Shown piece after piece: positions 9,880-21,502 of a stretch of 64,000 bases of DNA. The translations under genes and the position numbers were made by a program. How positions within the stretch are numbered: position 1 is the stretch's first letter; each line of letters starts with the position of its first letter. Source of the DNA: Nigrospora sphaerica (Eukaryota; Ascomycota; Sordariomycetes; Amphisphaeriales; Apiosporaceae). The stretch covers positions 1,488,001-1,552,000 of the forward strand of contig JAGVVL010000027.1 of the NCBI GenBank assembly GCA_018287875.1, in the 5' to 3' direction. Under the pieces are notes generated by a model, which ran no database searches, was not told where the DNA came from, and saw only the letters and a program-made list of their open reading frames with translations.

Positions 9880-11844
9880 ATGGACAATGCCGGTCAAGCT
9901 GATGGCAGCAGCGTCAGTATGCGCCAGAGAGCGAAGCTCTGTTTTGGTTTAACTATTTCCGATTGGTTCGTATGTATCACACTGTCTTTGACTGTTGCAC
10001 TCATCGGCATGGTATGTGGCCCATCCTTAAGATTGCCTTCCTTCATCTCCGCCCTTCTCCCAATCCGAAGACACTCAAGTGAGGTCGTCCAACCGTTCGC
10101 CTAGCTGATAGGGTGCGTCCACTAGGACATGACGATCGTCAGTATCGCTATTCCGAGCATCACAACTCAGCTTGGCAGTCTGAGTGACGTTGGATGGTAT
10201 GGGTCCGCATAGTAAGTACACTGCTTCCTAGCAATCATGAGAGCGGAAGCCATTTGGCCTGTTTCGGATCCAAGAAATGCTGACAGGTTTTGGATAGCTT
10301 CCTTGCCGCCGCTGCCTCACAGCTTGCTTTCGGAGCGCTGAACCGTGTTGTACCCCACAAATACGTATTTCTTGCCGGCGTTGTACTGTTCGAATTCGGT
10401 TGCCTCCTTACCGGCCTTGCGACTTCCTCTGTCATGGCTATCATAGGTCGAGCCTTCACCGGTCTGGGTTCTTCCGGGGTTGTATCTACGGCCGTCGTGT
10501 AAGTGGTCCTCCCTGGGCTCTTCTGCACGAAAGTCTCCCTTTTCGACCGCTGATTGACTCTGAACCCCAGCATTATCACACAGATTGTGCCACCGCCGCA
10601 TCTTCCCTTCCTAATTGGAGCCCTGGGCTCCTTGGAATTGCTCGGACAGATCCTCGGCCCTCTGGTCGGCGGCGCCATCACGGACCACATCAGTTGGCGC
10701 TGGTGCTTCTTGATTAACGTGCCGTTCGGCTTTTTATCCGGCATCGCCGCATTTTTCTGCTTGAGGACATACCGAACTGAGCCATGGGCAGAAACACTGA
10801 AGGGGCTCAAAAAGCTCGATGCTATTGGCATCGCCATCTTACTTCCTGCTATTATAGCTGTCCTGTACGTGATCCAATCTGGAGGCAACTCCATTGAATG
10901 GAACAGTTCAGAGGCGGTGGGTACCTTGATGGGCGGCCTCGTACTCTTCATTATCCTCTACTTTCGTGAGAAACGCAGGGGTGACGACGCTGTCTTACCG
11001 CTCAGGCTCTTTAAGGACCGGAGTATTCTTTTCGGGGCAGCATTTGCCTTTAGTGCGAACATGTCCGTGTCTCTTTTCGATTACTTTGTAAGTGGATTCT
11101 TTAGCCTTGGCGAAGGGGGTTGTTTATGCTAACGATATTGGACTTCAGGTTCCATTTTGGAACCAGGCTATCAGGGGCCTCTCCGCCGAGCGTGCTGGTA
11201 TTTTGCTTTTGCCCCTCAACGCGTGTTCCGCATTTTCCGTCGTGGCTGCCGGTGCTATTTCAAATTTTCTCCGGCGGCCCAACCCGGTGATGATCTGCGG
11301 TGGTGCTCTCACCATAGCAGCGGCCATTCTCTTCAGTACAATCGACATAAACGCCACGGATAGCAAGATCTTGGGTTACTCGGCGCTGGCAGGATTTTCT
11401 GCCATGGCAACGCAGCAACCGCTCGTTGTTGCGCATAGTGCAGTCGACAAGTTTTTATCCCCGGCCGCCATCTCTCTGATGCTATTCAGCTCCATGTCGG
11501 GAGGTGCTTTAGGCCTTGCCGTGGCTCAAGCCATTTTCGTCAACGAACTCCAAGACAACTTGGCCCAAGTTCCCGGTGTGAACGCGGATGCCATCATCGC
11601 TAGTGGCGCCACCGAAGTCCGGAGTGTCGTGAACCCAGCCTTACTTGGGGAGGTTCTTCGGTTGTACAACCTTTCTCTAGTACAAGTGTTCTTTGTACCG
11701 GTGGGAGCCGCCTGCCTCATGCTAATTTCAGGTTGCCTCGTCAGCTGGAAGAAGTCGAACCTCGAGCACGGTAGCGAAAACACCTTGAGCGGAGAATCCG
11801 TGACTGAGGTGCCTGAGAACACGGACGAAGAAAAAGCCCATTGA
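9880..11844 (+). CDS. MFS multidrug exporter (DHA2-like, 14-TMS type)
   Basis: Five exons: 9880-10011, 10126-10211, 10298-10498, 10571-11087, 11149-11844. They join without phase errors to 543 residues, the usual size of fungal 14-TMS drug:H+ antiporters. Exon 2 encodes the family signature DMTIVSIAIPSI followed by DVGWYGSAY. Exons 3 and 4 carry further membrane helices with the GQILGPLVGGAI motif and the SWRWCFLINVPFG loop. The charged C-terminal tail is cytosolic. All introns have GT..AG ends; intron 4 has a GCTAAC branch site. Such pumps sit in the plasma membrane and are common in NRPS clusters, where they export the product or protect the producer. It is divergent from the NRPS, so it is inferred to serve that peptide. 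Substrate cannot be read from sequence. Confidence 0.95.
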
Positions 11845-12413
11845 AAACAAAAAGAAGCATTTTCAGAGGCTGACATAGCAGTAGCATAAGTGGCAACCTA
11901 CTGCTGCTAAATATAGGAAAGATATCTGTCTCTGAAGGACGAAGTGTTTACAATATTTGCCGTATATACTATGCAACTGATCCAATAGACTCAATAGATC
12001 GTATCTCAAAAACGCCTATTACGTTTCCACTTGAATGTCGCATCAAGGGGATTATGGCAAGGGCTTCTTCAAGGTTTTCGTGAGAAGGAAGGCAGTGAAA
12101 AGATGTGTCACGTATGATAGGCTATATAATCCCAGTATTCAGCGTCCTTACCACGCTTCACAGCTCAGCATCCACCCCGGCGGTTGGTTCCCCTTGCGTG
12201 GCTTGAGCGGCAACCTGGGCGAGGATTTTTAGCAATAGCCTCATCTCCGCAAGATGAAACACATTGGAAACAAGAGGAACTTAATCATTGCCGTGAGGGA
12301 AGTAAAAATCGTATTCTGATTCCAAAACCATAAACCAGGAGCCCCAAGCATTTGTAAAGAAAATCAAGCAAGTAGATTTTAGGTGTTCTTTACCATCAAA
12401 AACTCTGAGTCAA
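11845..12413. other. Intergenic region between convergent MFS and IPMS-like genes
   Basis: No gene recognised. It should hold the 3' ends of the transporter and of the minus-strand synthase-like gene. A 65-residue open frame on the plus strand shows no family feature and is not supported. Confidence 0.5.
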
Positions 12414-14378
12414 TCATCCTACTACCGCCAAACTGTCAATAGTAGTAGGTACCGATAAAGTCAGCTGCCGCTGGGTGGTATTGGGTATTCCCGAAAGATC
12501 AAGCGATCCCGACTTCATGCAATATAAGCGCTAAACACCATCAGTTAGTTGTCATTCCAAATACGCCAGTATATGTCGAGGTACATTTGGAAGGGTTACG
12601 AAGGAAAGGCTTACTAAAGCTGCTGCGATGACGGCCAAAGCCTCGGCTTTTTCCTTGCTCTCGTCGATAAAGAAACCCCACATAAGATTGCCGCCCGCAT
12701 CGCACGTGGCCAGCGCACAGTAACGACCCCTTCCGAAGTCATTAGAGAGTTTTTGGATGGATTGCGCCTTGGCGACCACGGTGTTGCCCTCGCTGTCAAG
12801 GCGAAGACTCCGGAGCGCGGCGGTAGCGAGGTCATTGGCCGACCCGTCAATGACCAGGGTCACACCATGGGAGGGGTTTATGACGCCCTTGACGGTTTGC
12901 ACGCGCCCGCTGCTCTCAATGCTGAGGTCGCCGAGCCGGACTGCGGAACCGTGGTTCACATCGGTGCCCATCGTGTAGGTGGCGATAAACAGGTTCACCA
13001 CCTCCTCGTGCGTGATCTCGCGGGCGAGAGCCTCGCACATCATCTGCACCCGCTGGCCAAAGTCCACCTGCATCTCGACGGGAAGTTCCAGACCCCAGCG
13101 CCGGCTGAGGATCCAGGTGGCGGCCGCCTTGCCGCTCTGAGAATTGACACGGATGATCTGGTCCAAGGGGATGCCCAGGTCTTCCGGATCGACGGGGAGG
13201 TACGGAATATCCCACATGGGGGCCTGGAGCCCCTTGGCCGCGGCCTCTAGTCTCAGGCCCACGCCCTTCCGGATGATGTTCTGGTGGCTTCCACTAAAAG
13301 CCTGAAGCGCGTACTCGCCGGCATACGGCATGCGGGGACCAACGGTCAGGCCCGTCAGCTTCTCGTACTGGCGCTTGATGTAGTACAGGTTGGAGAAGTT
13401 GAGCCCGGGATGGATGCCTCGGGAGTAAAGGTTGAGGGCAAGGGTGACGAGGTCAACGTTGCCGCTGCGCTCGCCGTTGCCGAAGAGGCATCCCTCCACC
13501 ATGTCGGCGCCGGCCAGCATGCCCAGCTCGGCCGCAGCCACGCCGCATCCGCGGTCGTTGTGTGTGTGTATGGAGATTTGGATTTTTTCCGGCGTGGAGA
13601 GAGAGGCGCGGAAAACTTCAACCTGGTCGGCAAAGACGTTGGGCGTAGCAACCTCGGTGCTGGTGGCCAGCACCACCACCATGGGTTCCTCGACCGTCGG
13701 CTCCCAGGCGCGCATGACGGCCTCGGTGATCTCCACGGTAAACTCGTGGTCGGCCTCGTTATAGGACTCGAGGCCAAATGCCATAGTCCAGTGCGTCTTA
13801 GTTTTGGGGTCATCCTTGGTGATGGACCGGAGATAGCGGACCGACTTCACCGCCTGGTCCACCGCCTTCTCCCGCGAGAAGCCCTGGTACTTCAGTTGCT
13901 TGTCGCTCACGCAGATGTAAGTGCAAACAGATGCTGTATGGGCGCCCTGTAAGGCGTCGACGGTCCGTTTCAGGAAATCCTCGCGCGTCGGCGCCAGGCC
14001 CCGCAGCCGCACATCGGTCGGGACAGCCCCTGGTGTCTCAACCAGCCGTCGGGTAAAGTCGAACTCGACCTTGGAGGCAGCGGGAAAGCTGACCTCAATC
14101 TCTTTGTAGCCAATTTCGATGAGCATCTGGAAGTATTCCCATTTCTGCTCGGCCGTCTGGAGATGACAAGGCGTAATCAGCAGCGTTTCCGGAGACAAGG
14201 TTGAGTCGTTTCTACGTACCAGGGGGCTTGTCAAAGACTGATTTCCATCGCGAAGATCAGTAGAAAGCCAAATAGGCGGCTTTTTCATGACCTTATCAGG
14301 CCATTGGCGGTTTGGGTTCTTGATTTGCTGAAACCCAGTGTACTTGTTCTGCGGTTGAGAGAGCCTATATGGTATGTC
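12414..14378 (-). CDS. 2-isopropylmalate synthase-like enzyme (LEU4/HtyA type)
   Basis: A long frame (14288 to 12552) has the isopropylmalate/homocitrate synthase TIM barrel: STDLRDGNQ near the start (metal and substrate site), the HTHND metal-binding motif and the GNGERSGN motif, then a C-terminal LeuA-like allosteric-type domain. Homology continues upstream of the ATG at 14288: residues matching NPNRQWPDKV are open back to 14378, so the true start is in a 5' exon I could not place. A 63-nt intron (14219-14157, GTACGT..CCAG) divides evenly by three; removing it joins SPL to TAEQKW, the normal family spacing. A second likely intron (12614-12531, GTAAGC, CTAAC branch, TTTAG) would replace the C-terminus and end the gene at 12414 rather than 12552. 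No mitochondrial targeting peptide is seen. Known family reaction: acetyl-CoA plus a 2-oxo acid. Here it is inferred to perform the first chain-elongation step for the NRPS precursor, as HtyA does for homotyrosine. A leucine-pathway duplicate is the alternative. Confidence 0.9.
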
Positions 14379-17017
14379 TTAATGAACAGTCTCTGTCAAT
14401 GTATCGAATTTTGGACTTACATCTTGGCGACTTCTCAATACGCTGTACAGATCTTAACGATCCCAGATATTTGTACGAGGAATTCGAGAAAAAAACGAAA
14501 CAGTTCAAAAAAAAAAAAAAGACTCGTTGGGGATCTGGGGCTCATGCCTCTCAGAGATTCATGCCAAGTGAGTTGCCTTTTATCTTCCACTTTCCACTTG
14601 TTACGTTTATTACCCTTCAGAGACTTGCACTGCAGATGGTAACCCGTATACCGAATAACCAAGCCTAAGCGCCATGGCCTGTATCGACTCGCTTCCCAAG
14701 TGGAAATCTGCGTCTCTGTCACAGCAGATTGACCCTGGACTTTGGAAAAACAGAAAGGGGTTTACCTCTTTGGGAAAGCGTACCAGGGTAGTATGACACG
14801 GGCTGAAACTGGATCGGCTACAGGGACAGGATGGGTCAGGCCACGTACATTAAGAGTGTACCTGGCTCCGAAGTAGAAAACGTTGACGGAGTTCGCGGAA
14901 CAACCATACGATCGGACTACTCTCAATCAAGTCAGGTCGTAAGAATAGTCCGGCAACATCGTATATCGAGGGCGGCAGACGTAACCTCAGTGGTACGTAC
15001 GACTGAGTCGTGTAACTTGCATTTTACTGAGCACTACTGCAATGTAACCGATGCACATGGCTTACTGTCAGCAATTCTGGGAGTACAGTCAGTCATTCGG
15101 GGCCGCAAAATATGCAGGGACTGTGGGGCGGTTCGCAAAGCGAAGTCTCGGGTGCGGGTAGGATGCCACGAGTTTGCTCGCTAAGGCCTTACGCCGTTGA
15201 GATTTGCCGGGTTCCGACGTAGTAGGTTACCAAAATAAATGGATCGGCGGGAGAAACGGTGGAGTGTGACCATGCATGAAGCAATGTCATACTTGCGGGG
15301 ATGGTCGTTATGGGTCACGTATCAAGACTTCCCGAGGTTCCCGACGTGCCCACGAATGACTCGCAGACAAAAGATCCCACACGCTCTAAAGTATCTTTTC
15401 AGAAATGTAACCTAATCCATCTGTCCCTGGAGAAAAGACTGTACGTTCAGTGGGACTAGACGGCTTCCGAGGCCATGGTCTGTCTTTGCGGGCCCCATTT
15501 GGTGGATCGGCAAGGATGCAAGGATATGGATTCTTTTAAAGTCTTGACAGGAGAAACACGTCCCGCTCTGAAGTCGAACCTCCTGCATATTAGAGGCCCG
15601 AGTGTATGTATACTTGGGGATAATTACATAACTAATTCGATTAAAAGAGTACATACCTAAGAATAGAGAATCTTGTTTTACTCGGTATGAAAGGTATGCT
15701 AGGCCACTGACTTAAAATTGGTAGCGCTCCTATGAATTATATAGTACGTAGAACTGAGCTATCAACGCTTAGAATGAATGACGGGGGGGCTTACGGACCA
15801 GTGACCACCATGGGGCCACTCACTGTCGAATGTCACAACAGTAATTATTCAAACAGCATGGACTTGGTAAGACGTAGTGTGTGGTTAAAATAGCATTTAG
15901 TGTGAGTAGAGTTCGTCTGACTGATCCACTACATGTGTATCGGCGTGTCCTCATCGTTCGATCACCTCTACGACGTACGTGTTTGGACCGAAAATGGCGC
16001 CAGACAGCGCCGACCCCAGGAAAAGTAGAAGCCCACTCTTAAAATTCCATCTGGACGCAAGAGAACCAACCTCCCTTGGGAACACCCCATCTCGTTAGAC
16101 TCTGGTAACTAAACCTTTGGGGAGAAGTCTGGGACCATACATATGGCGCGCGGGACCATGTTTTCATCGCTTCGCACCAGGCCAAAATGGGTCATCGTAT
16201 GTGTTCTGGGCCGTCAACTTAGGCTCCGGATCAAACATTAGATTACCCGTGTAGGCCCTGGTCCAGCAGTTTGAGGGATGAGGTTAGGTGAGCACAGTTG
16301 CTTATCCTTTCCATGCGGAGGTTTTCCAGCCGTCTTACCCGAAATGGACGGCCATTACTATTCCTTGTATGTCTGGCGTGGGTAAATCTATGTCTCAATG
16401 GCCTGTTATGCCATGTTCAGAATATGAACTTCCAACAAGCGGGACAAGTAAACCAGAAACCCTGTACTATAGTTGAAGTCGAAAGTGAGCGGCCCCGTGG
16501 TGGGTACCAACCCACAGGCTCCCCACAGCCTAGTCTAACCGTAGAAAGTCCAGGTTCTTCTGATCGTTCATAGAGCGCCAGTTATTATAAGAGCGCTACT
16601 TACTCTCTTTAACGCTAGAGCATTCATAAGATAAGGTTTTGTACCAAAGGTACGTACTTTGTACTAACTCTATTAGTTATGTAAAGAGCCCCATATACGC
16701 ATACACGAGCCACTCACTTACCGTGGTGTACCAGTATGCAGACATGTCTAGAAGATTAGAGTTTGACGGAAAATTCTGGGTGGAGGACCCTAAGCACGTT
16801 GTAGCGTGACCAAGGTGTCGCTCTGTTCGCGAGGGAACGATATACGGCGAGGAATCCTTAAAAAGGAGGATATCACAGGGGTATAGGCTAGGCACACACT
16901 CAGCTACTTAATAAGCCGAAATCGCCGTATAAACAAAGCAATATTTCAATGTTGAGTATCGAAAGAGACGATCAACATCCCTAGCCAACCCCAGTGCCAC
17001 TGGAAACGCATGCAAAG
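14379..17017. other. Long gene-free stretch between IPMS-like and P450 genes
   Basis: About 2.6 kb with no recognisable gene on either strand. It contains an A14 run at 14507-14520. From about 14.75 to 16.95 kb the sequence is of mixed composition, without long open frames, repeats or transposon signatures that I can recognise. The 5' exon and promoter of the IPMS-like gene must lie at its left end and the P450 promoter at its right end. Confidence 0.55.
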
Positions 17018-18914
17018 ATGGCTGTGCTCCTTTTCAAAGATAACCCTCGGATGAGTTCCTATCTCATCTTCGGCCTCGTATGTCTATTCGCCGCATTCGT
17101 GGCGAACCGTTTGCGGTCGACCGCATTCCACCGACTTCCCTTGGCCCATTGGACTTGTTCTTTCAGCCCCGTCTGGATCCTCTGGCAGAGATACAAAGGG
17201 AGAGAGCTGAAGGCGGTTCTTGCCGCGCACCAAAAGCACGGCAAGATTGTGAGGGTGGCACCTAGCGAGCTCAGCATCAGCGACTATAACAACGGCGTGC
17301 GCCAAGTCTACAATGCCGGGTTTGAGAAGCCGCATTACTTTGACTTCTTTCAATACTACGGGTAGGTTGTTATCATGTGCTCTCGTGCCGGTCACCAGAA
17401 GCGGCTGATATGTACTCCAGGCAACGAAACTCCTTCGCCAGCCGATCGCGTGCTGACCACGCCGCCTGCCGCCGACGCATCTCCACATGCTACTCCAAAA
17501 CGACGCTGGTCAACAGCAAGTCTTTGTCCAAGCAGATGCAAAAAATCCTCTACGGACGGCTCCTGCCTGTCCTAGAAGAACATGCCGTTCTGGGTCAGCC
17601 CGCCGAGCTCCTCCGGCTCTTCTATGCGGCCGGTCTGGACATGCTCAACTGCTACATCTTCGGCCTCGACGCCGGCCCCAATTTCACACAGGATCCCGAG
17701 TTCACCAACCTGTGGCTGCACCATTACGAGAACCGCTACGCTCCTCAGTCTTTCTGGCTCCAGGAAGCCCCCTGGCTCGCGGCCGGCCTCAAACGCATCG
17801 GCTGGGACGTTATGCCCCGTGAGCATTATACTTCGACCAAATGGATTGAAGATTGGATGTTGGGCATCTGCAGTGACGCCGAGTCCGTGTACCGAAAGAT
17901 GCTGAACAACAGGGAGGATGTAGCGGACGAAGATGTTCCCATCGTATATTCACAATTACGAAAGGCCATGTCCAACATGAAGGACGATCAGTTCTTGGGT
18001 ATGCCCATCACCGAAGCCTCGACGCGCTTGTCCATTGCCAGTGAGGTTTTCGATCATATGTGTAAGTCAATCTCGTCACTACCCGGTCTACAAAAACACC
18101 TCATACAACGCCTGGAAAGAATGAAGCTAACATATGTAACCTTTCTATTATGATCTAGCCGGTGCACGAGAAGTTTTTGGTGAGATCACCTGTCCTTTCA
18201 TTATGCCTCGATACGGTATTGATCGCGTTATTCTCCAGGACTCGTTTTCTCCTATGCTCTCTACTACATCGCGCAGAACCCGGAGCAACAAGCCCGCCTT
18301 CAGCACGAGGTGGCGCACCTGGGGCTGCACCTGGACCAACAGCGCGACGCGCAGGACCTTCCCGCGAGGGCGTCACCACAGGCCATCGAGGCCCTCACCT
18401 ACCTGCAAGCCGTTATCAAGGAGTCGCTCCGCATGCGCCCCAACAGCACGCCGCTGCCCCGCATCACGCCGGCAGACCAGGCGGTGAGCATTGCGGGCTG
18501 CGACGGCATCCCACCCAACACGCGCGTCAACTGCTTCCAGTGGTTCCTGCACCGTGACCCGGCCCTCTGGGCCGAGCCGGACCAGTGGGTGCCCGAGCGC
18601 TGGCTTGATGAGCTGACGGGTCAGGAGAAGCGACCCAGCGAGATGCCGCAGCTCTGGGCCTTCGTCACGGGGCCGAGGGCTTGCGTCGGTATGCAAATGA
18701 CATACTACTGTGAGTCTGGTATCTTGCAGCTGAGAAAACCGCGTGTGTTAACACTCCCTCTACAGTGTTCGGATATGCTCTCGCCGCCATCTTTTCCAAC
18801 TTCACGGTCGAGGTAGCAAAACCCGAAACCTATGGCAAGCATTATCCAGGCAGCTTGGAAGATGAGTTGTGGCTTAACTTCCATTCGCTGAAGACTAAGG
18901 AGGGGAGCTTTTAG
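17018..18914 (+). CDS. Cytochrome P450 monooxygenase
   Basis: Five exons: 17018-17361, 17421-18061, 18159-18179 (only 21 nt), 18239-18709, 18766-18914, joining in phase to 541 residues. An N-terminal membrane anchor (SYLIFGLVCLFAAFVA) indicates the ER. The I-helix, formed across the 21-nt exon, reads SGAREVFG, so Val stands where most P450s have the proton-delivery Thr. The ExxR motif is KESLRMRP, the PERF-like region is PERWL, and the haem loop FVTGPRACVG has the Cys ligand. An in-frame ATG at 17051 could be the start instead. The family uses O2 and NADPH-P450 reductase to oxidise substrates. In this cluster it probably hydroxylates the peptide or its special amino acid; echinocandin clusters use oxygenases in the same way. 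The exact substrate is unknown. Confidence 0.95.
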
Positions 18915-19230
18915 TGTAAAGAGTTTGTGGTTTCTTGCCTTCTGCACCGGCGGTCCCAAGGCCCATCAACAATTCAGGAAATCGTGATCAGGTTTATAAA
19001 TAAGGTAGACCAGTGGAGTTGTGCTTTCTTTCCGCAAAATTTTATACATTTTGCTATGAATTGATGTGTCGAGATGGTGGGATTCAAGGCATCACAAGCA
19101 GGAGGTCGGATCCTGACGACACTTCTCAGATTTCACCGGAGTAGTGCAGTGGCTGCATCTTCAGGCAGTCGGTGCCGCCGATCTATGCAAAACTGAATTA
19201 TATCATATAACTCTAGTTGGTATCGACTTA
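18915..19230. other. 3' flank of the P450 gene
   Basis: About 300 bases of mixed sequence between the P450 stop codon and the decayed transposon. It should hold the P450 3' UTR. Nothing else is recognised. Confidence 0.4.
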
Positions 19231-21180
19231 TTCAGACCTCAACGGTAGCAATTGTAGCCCTGTCAGCTGACTGTGCGGTTAGCAGCAGCAGCGCGCCAAG
19301 CAAAACAACAACTTCACGATTGTCAACACGATCGTGTACTATTTTGGTCGCATATGTAGAGCCACTAGAGCGCTCCCTCACGAAGTCTCTACCCAAAGTA
19401 TTGCCCAAGATATTTAGCTGGCCCGAGGCACAGGTGCTGCGCTACTTCGTCGAAATCCGGAAAAAATGTCGTCGCAATCGAGCCCACAAAGGCAGCATAG
19501 ATGGTATGACTAAACTCCAGGATATCATTTCTCCGCACTTACTACAACTTGGTTAATGTTGCGTTCGGTAATAACTATGTGAACAAGTTTTTCGTCAAGT
19601 TGGGGAAGGTGACTGACAAATCGCATTAGGCTAGAGCAATCCTTCAAACTCAATGCTAAGCTCAAGCATCCCTTGGCGCGCCAGGCCCCTTCGCGGGACA
19701 CTAGGTTCAGTGATATCTCGAGATGCTTCAAGTGAGGTCACTCAACGATACCTAACACACCGATAGTCCTACAGCCATAGTGTTGGACTCTCAAGAGCAG
19801 GAGCTTGTCGACCATATGTTGATGCGGGCCAGACTGGGCTGGGCTCCTAATGGCCGCTTTCGCCTCTTCGACCAACGAATCTATCGCCAGTCCGGAGGCG
19901 AAAAGCACCTTGGAAAACACTGGCACCTTGCTTTTTTTGACGCTATCCCGAAACAAAGTCTTTTAGATCCACTTGAATCGATTTCCTTCCCGTTAACGGT
20001 GCCTCACGGGCTATTATCGAGGAGTTCTTCGATCACCTTGATCATCCAAACTTGACGAAGGTGATACTGGAGGACAGCTGGAACATTAATAACGTTGGGC
20101 ATGATGGTTGGTCTTAGAGATAATCCCTTAGTCGTCGACCCAACTGCGGTGAGGAAGACCTACACCATGGATTCGGAAACCGCGAGTGGGTGACGGTCTC
20201 CGAGTGCATCAATGTTGCGGATCGCGTCCCACCGCCCTTGGTCATCTTCAAGGGCGTTAAATTCCAGCAGTAAGGGTTCCAGAACCAAACAGATGACGAA
20301 GACTTCGTCGACTGGCGGTTCTCCAGTTCAGTGAAAGGCTGAAACAACAACTTGATTGCGCTAGGTTGGCTAAAGGAGATGCTTATCCAAGAGACGGCCC
20401 CTACAGACGCTTCAAGATGGAGACGTCTTATCCTCGGCGACCATACAGCCACGCCGACTAGAGCTTCATGCTGGCCTGTTTAGAGGCGAATATCTGGCTG
20501 GAACTCCTCCTTGCACATACCTCGCAGGTCCTGCAGCCGCTGGACCTAGGGTCCTTCTTGGTGTTGAAGAGGGCATACCGAAGAACCTTACGTGCGACTT
20601 GCGCGTCCAATTTAAGAATGTTCCCAAGCAAACCGGAGTCCCTAGAGGCTTGGAATAACACTAGGGAGCTTTCCTTCACCCCAGAAACATCACAGGAAGC
20701 TGGCTGGCTACTGGCATATTTCCAAGGCACCGGAACAAGGCGCTCATAAGCATACTGGTTCTTCAACGTGACCAGGAACGTCTGGAGAGGCCCTCGACGC
20801 CAGAAAGAAGACCTCCAGAGTTAGATACTCCGGTGGCGGTGTCTGTGGTGATGTTCCAGACCCCAAGTAACGCATGTCGGTTGACAGATATTTTGAGGGA
20901 CCTGCGTGGCGTCGACGAGGCCTACGCCAAGCAGAAATTTCGTCACCTGACGCGTAAGCTCTATAAGTCACTTGACGATAGTTGGATGCAGATCGCCAGC
21001 CCCATAGAGGAACGAGATCGAATGGCTGCTGCGCTAAAATACCAGAAGCCTCAGAAACGCCAAAAAGTGAGGCCGTCTGCGCAGGACCTCTTCGTGAGTA
21101 TGCGAGACGTTGCACTAGTCAAGAGGAAGATAGGAGTCTTGCCAGATGTGCCTGACTTAGACTCCGACGGAGAAGGATAG
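19231..21180 (+). pseudogene. Decayed pogo/Fot1-like DNA transposon (transposase remnant)
   Basis: Pieces of a Tc1-mariner superfamily transposase (DDE_1, pogo/Fot1 group) lie in order on the plus strand but in different frames with stops between. A helix-turn-helix CENP-B-like piece (QELVDHML..GWAPNGRFRLF) is at 19.78-20.0 kb. The catalytic core starts at about 20.17 kb (REWVTVSECINVAD, VPPPLVIFKG), continues with LILGDHTATPT where the family has LILDGHGSH, and then AHTSQVLQPLDLGSF near 20.52 kb. A C-terminal piece ends at the stop at 21180. The first catalytic-loop Asp-Gly-His pattern is altered to GDH, and frames are broken several times, so the element is dead. I did not find its terminal inverted repeats. 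It splits the metabolite cluster between the P450 and the dehydrogenase. Confidence 0.85.
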
Positions 21181-21502
21181 GTAGACCTTGCGTATCCAAG
21201 GGAAGAATACAATATTGAGGTAAATTAGTGCACAATGGCCTCTTAAAGACAACTATCTATTTCTGAAACTATCTGGTTATGGAGATGTGTGTCTTTTCGA
21301 TGGCCGAAGGTATCGTGAGACGCCTCTGAAACTAGTGTCTCACGAAAGGTCTGGCTCGCCAGTTAATGCTTGAGCTTACGCTGGTAAATGGCAAGTATAA
21401 TGAAAGATTTTCTGATTCGAAATGTATTGATGGCTGTCGCTATTACCGCCTCTTTGGACTTTGGAGCGGCGGCTGCCACTATACGGCACCGAGTGCGATC
21501 CC
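21181..21502. other. Flank between transposon remnant and dehydrogenase 3' end
   Basis: About 320 bases without a gene. It contains a short inverted pair around the words TATCGTGAGACGCCTCTGA and ACTAGTGTCTCACGA near 21.31-21.35 kb, which may be an old transposon end or a 3' hairpin. Nothing else is recognised. Confidence 0.35.

Noticed and set aside
12035..12232. 65-codon open frame between MFS and IPMS-like genes
   Set aside because: No family features, no splice or signal evidence.
12753..13952. Plus-strand open frames over the IPMS-like gene
   Set aside because: Antisense to a frame with clear HTHND and GNGERSGN motifs.
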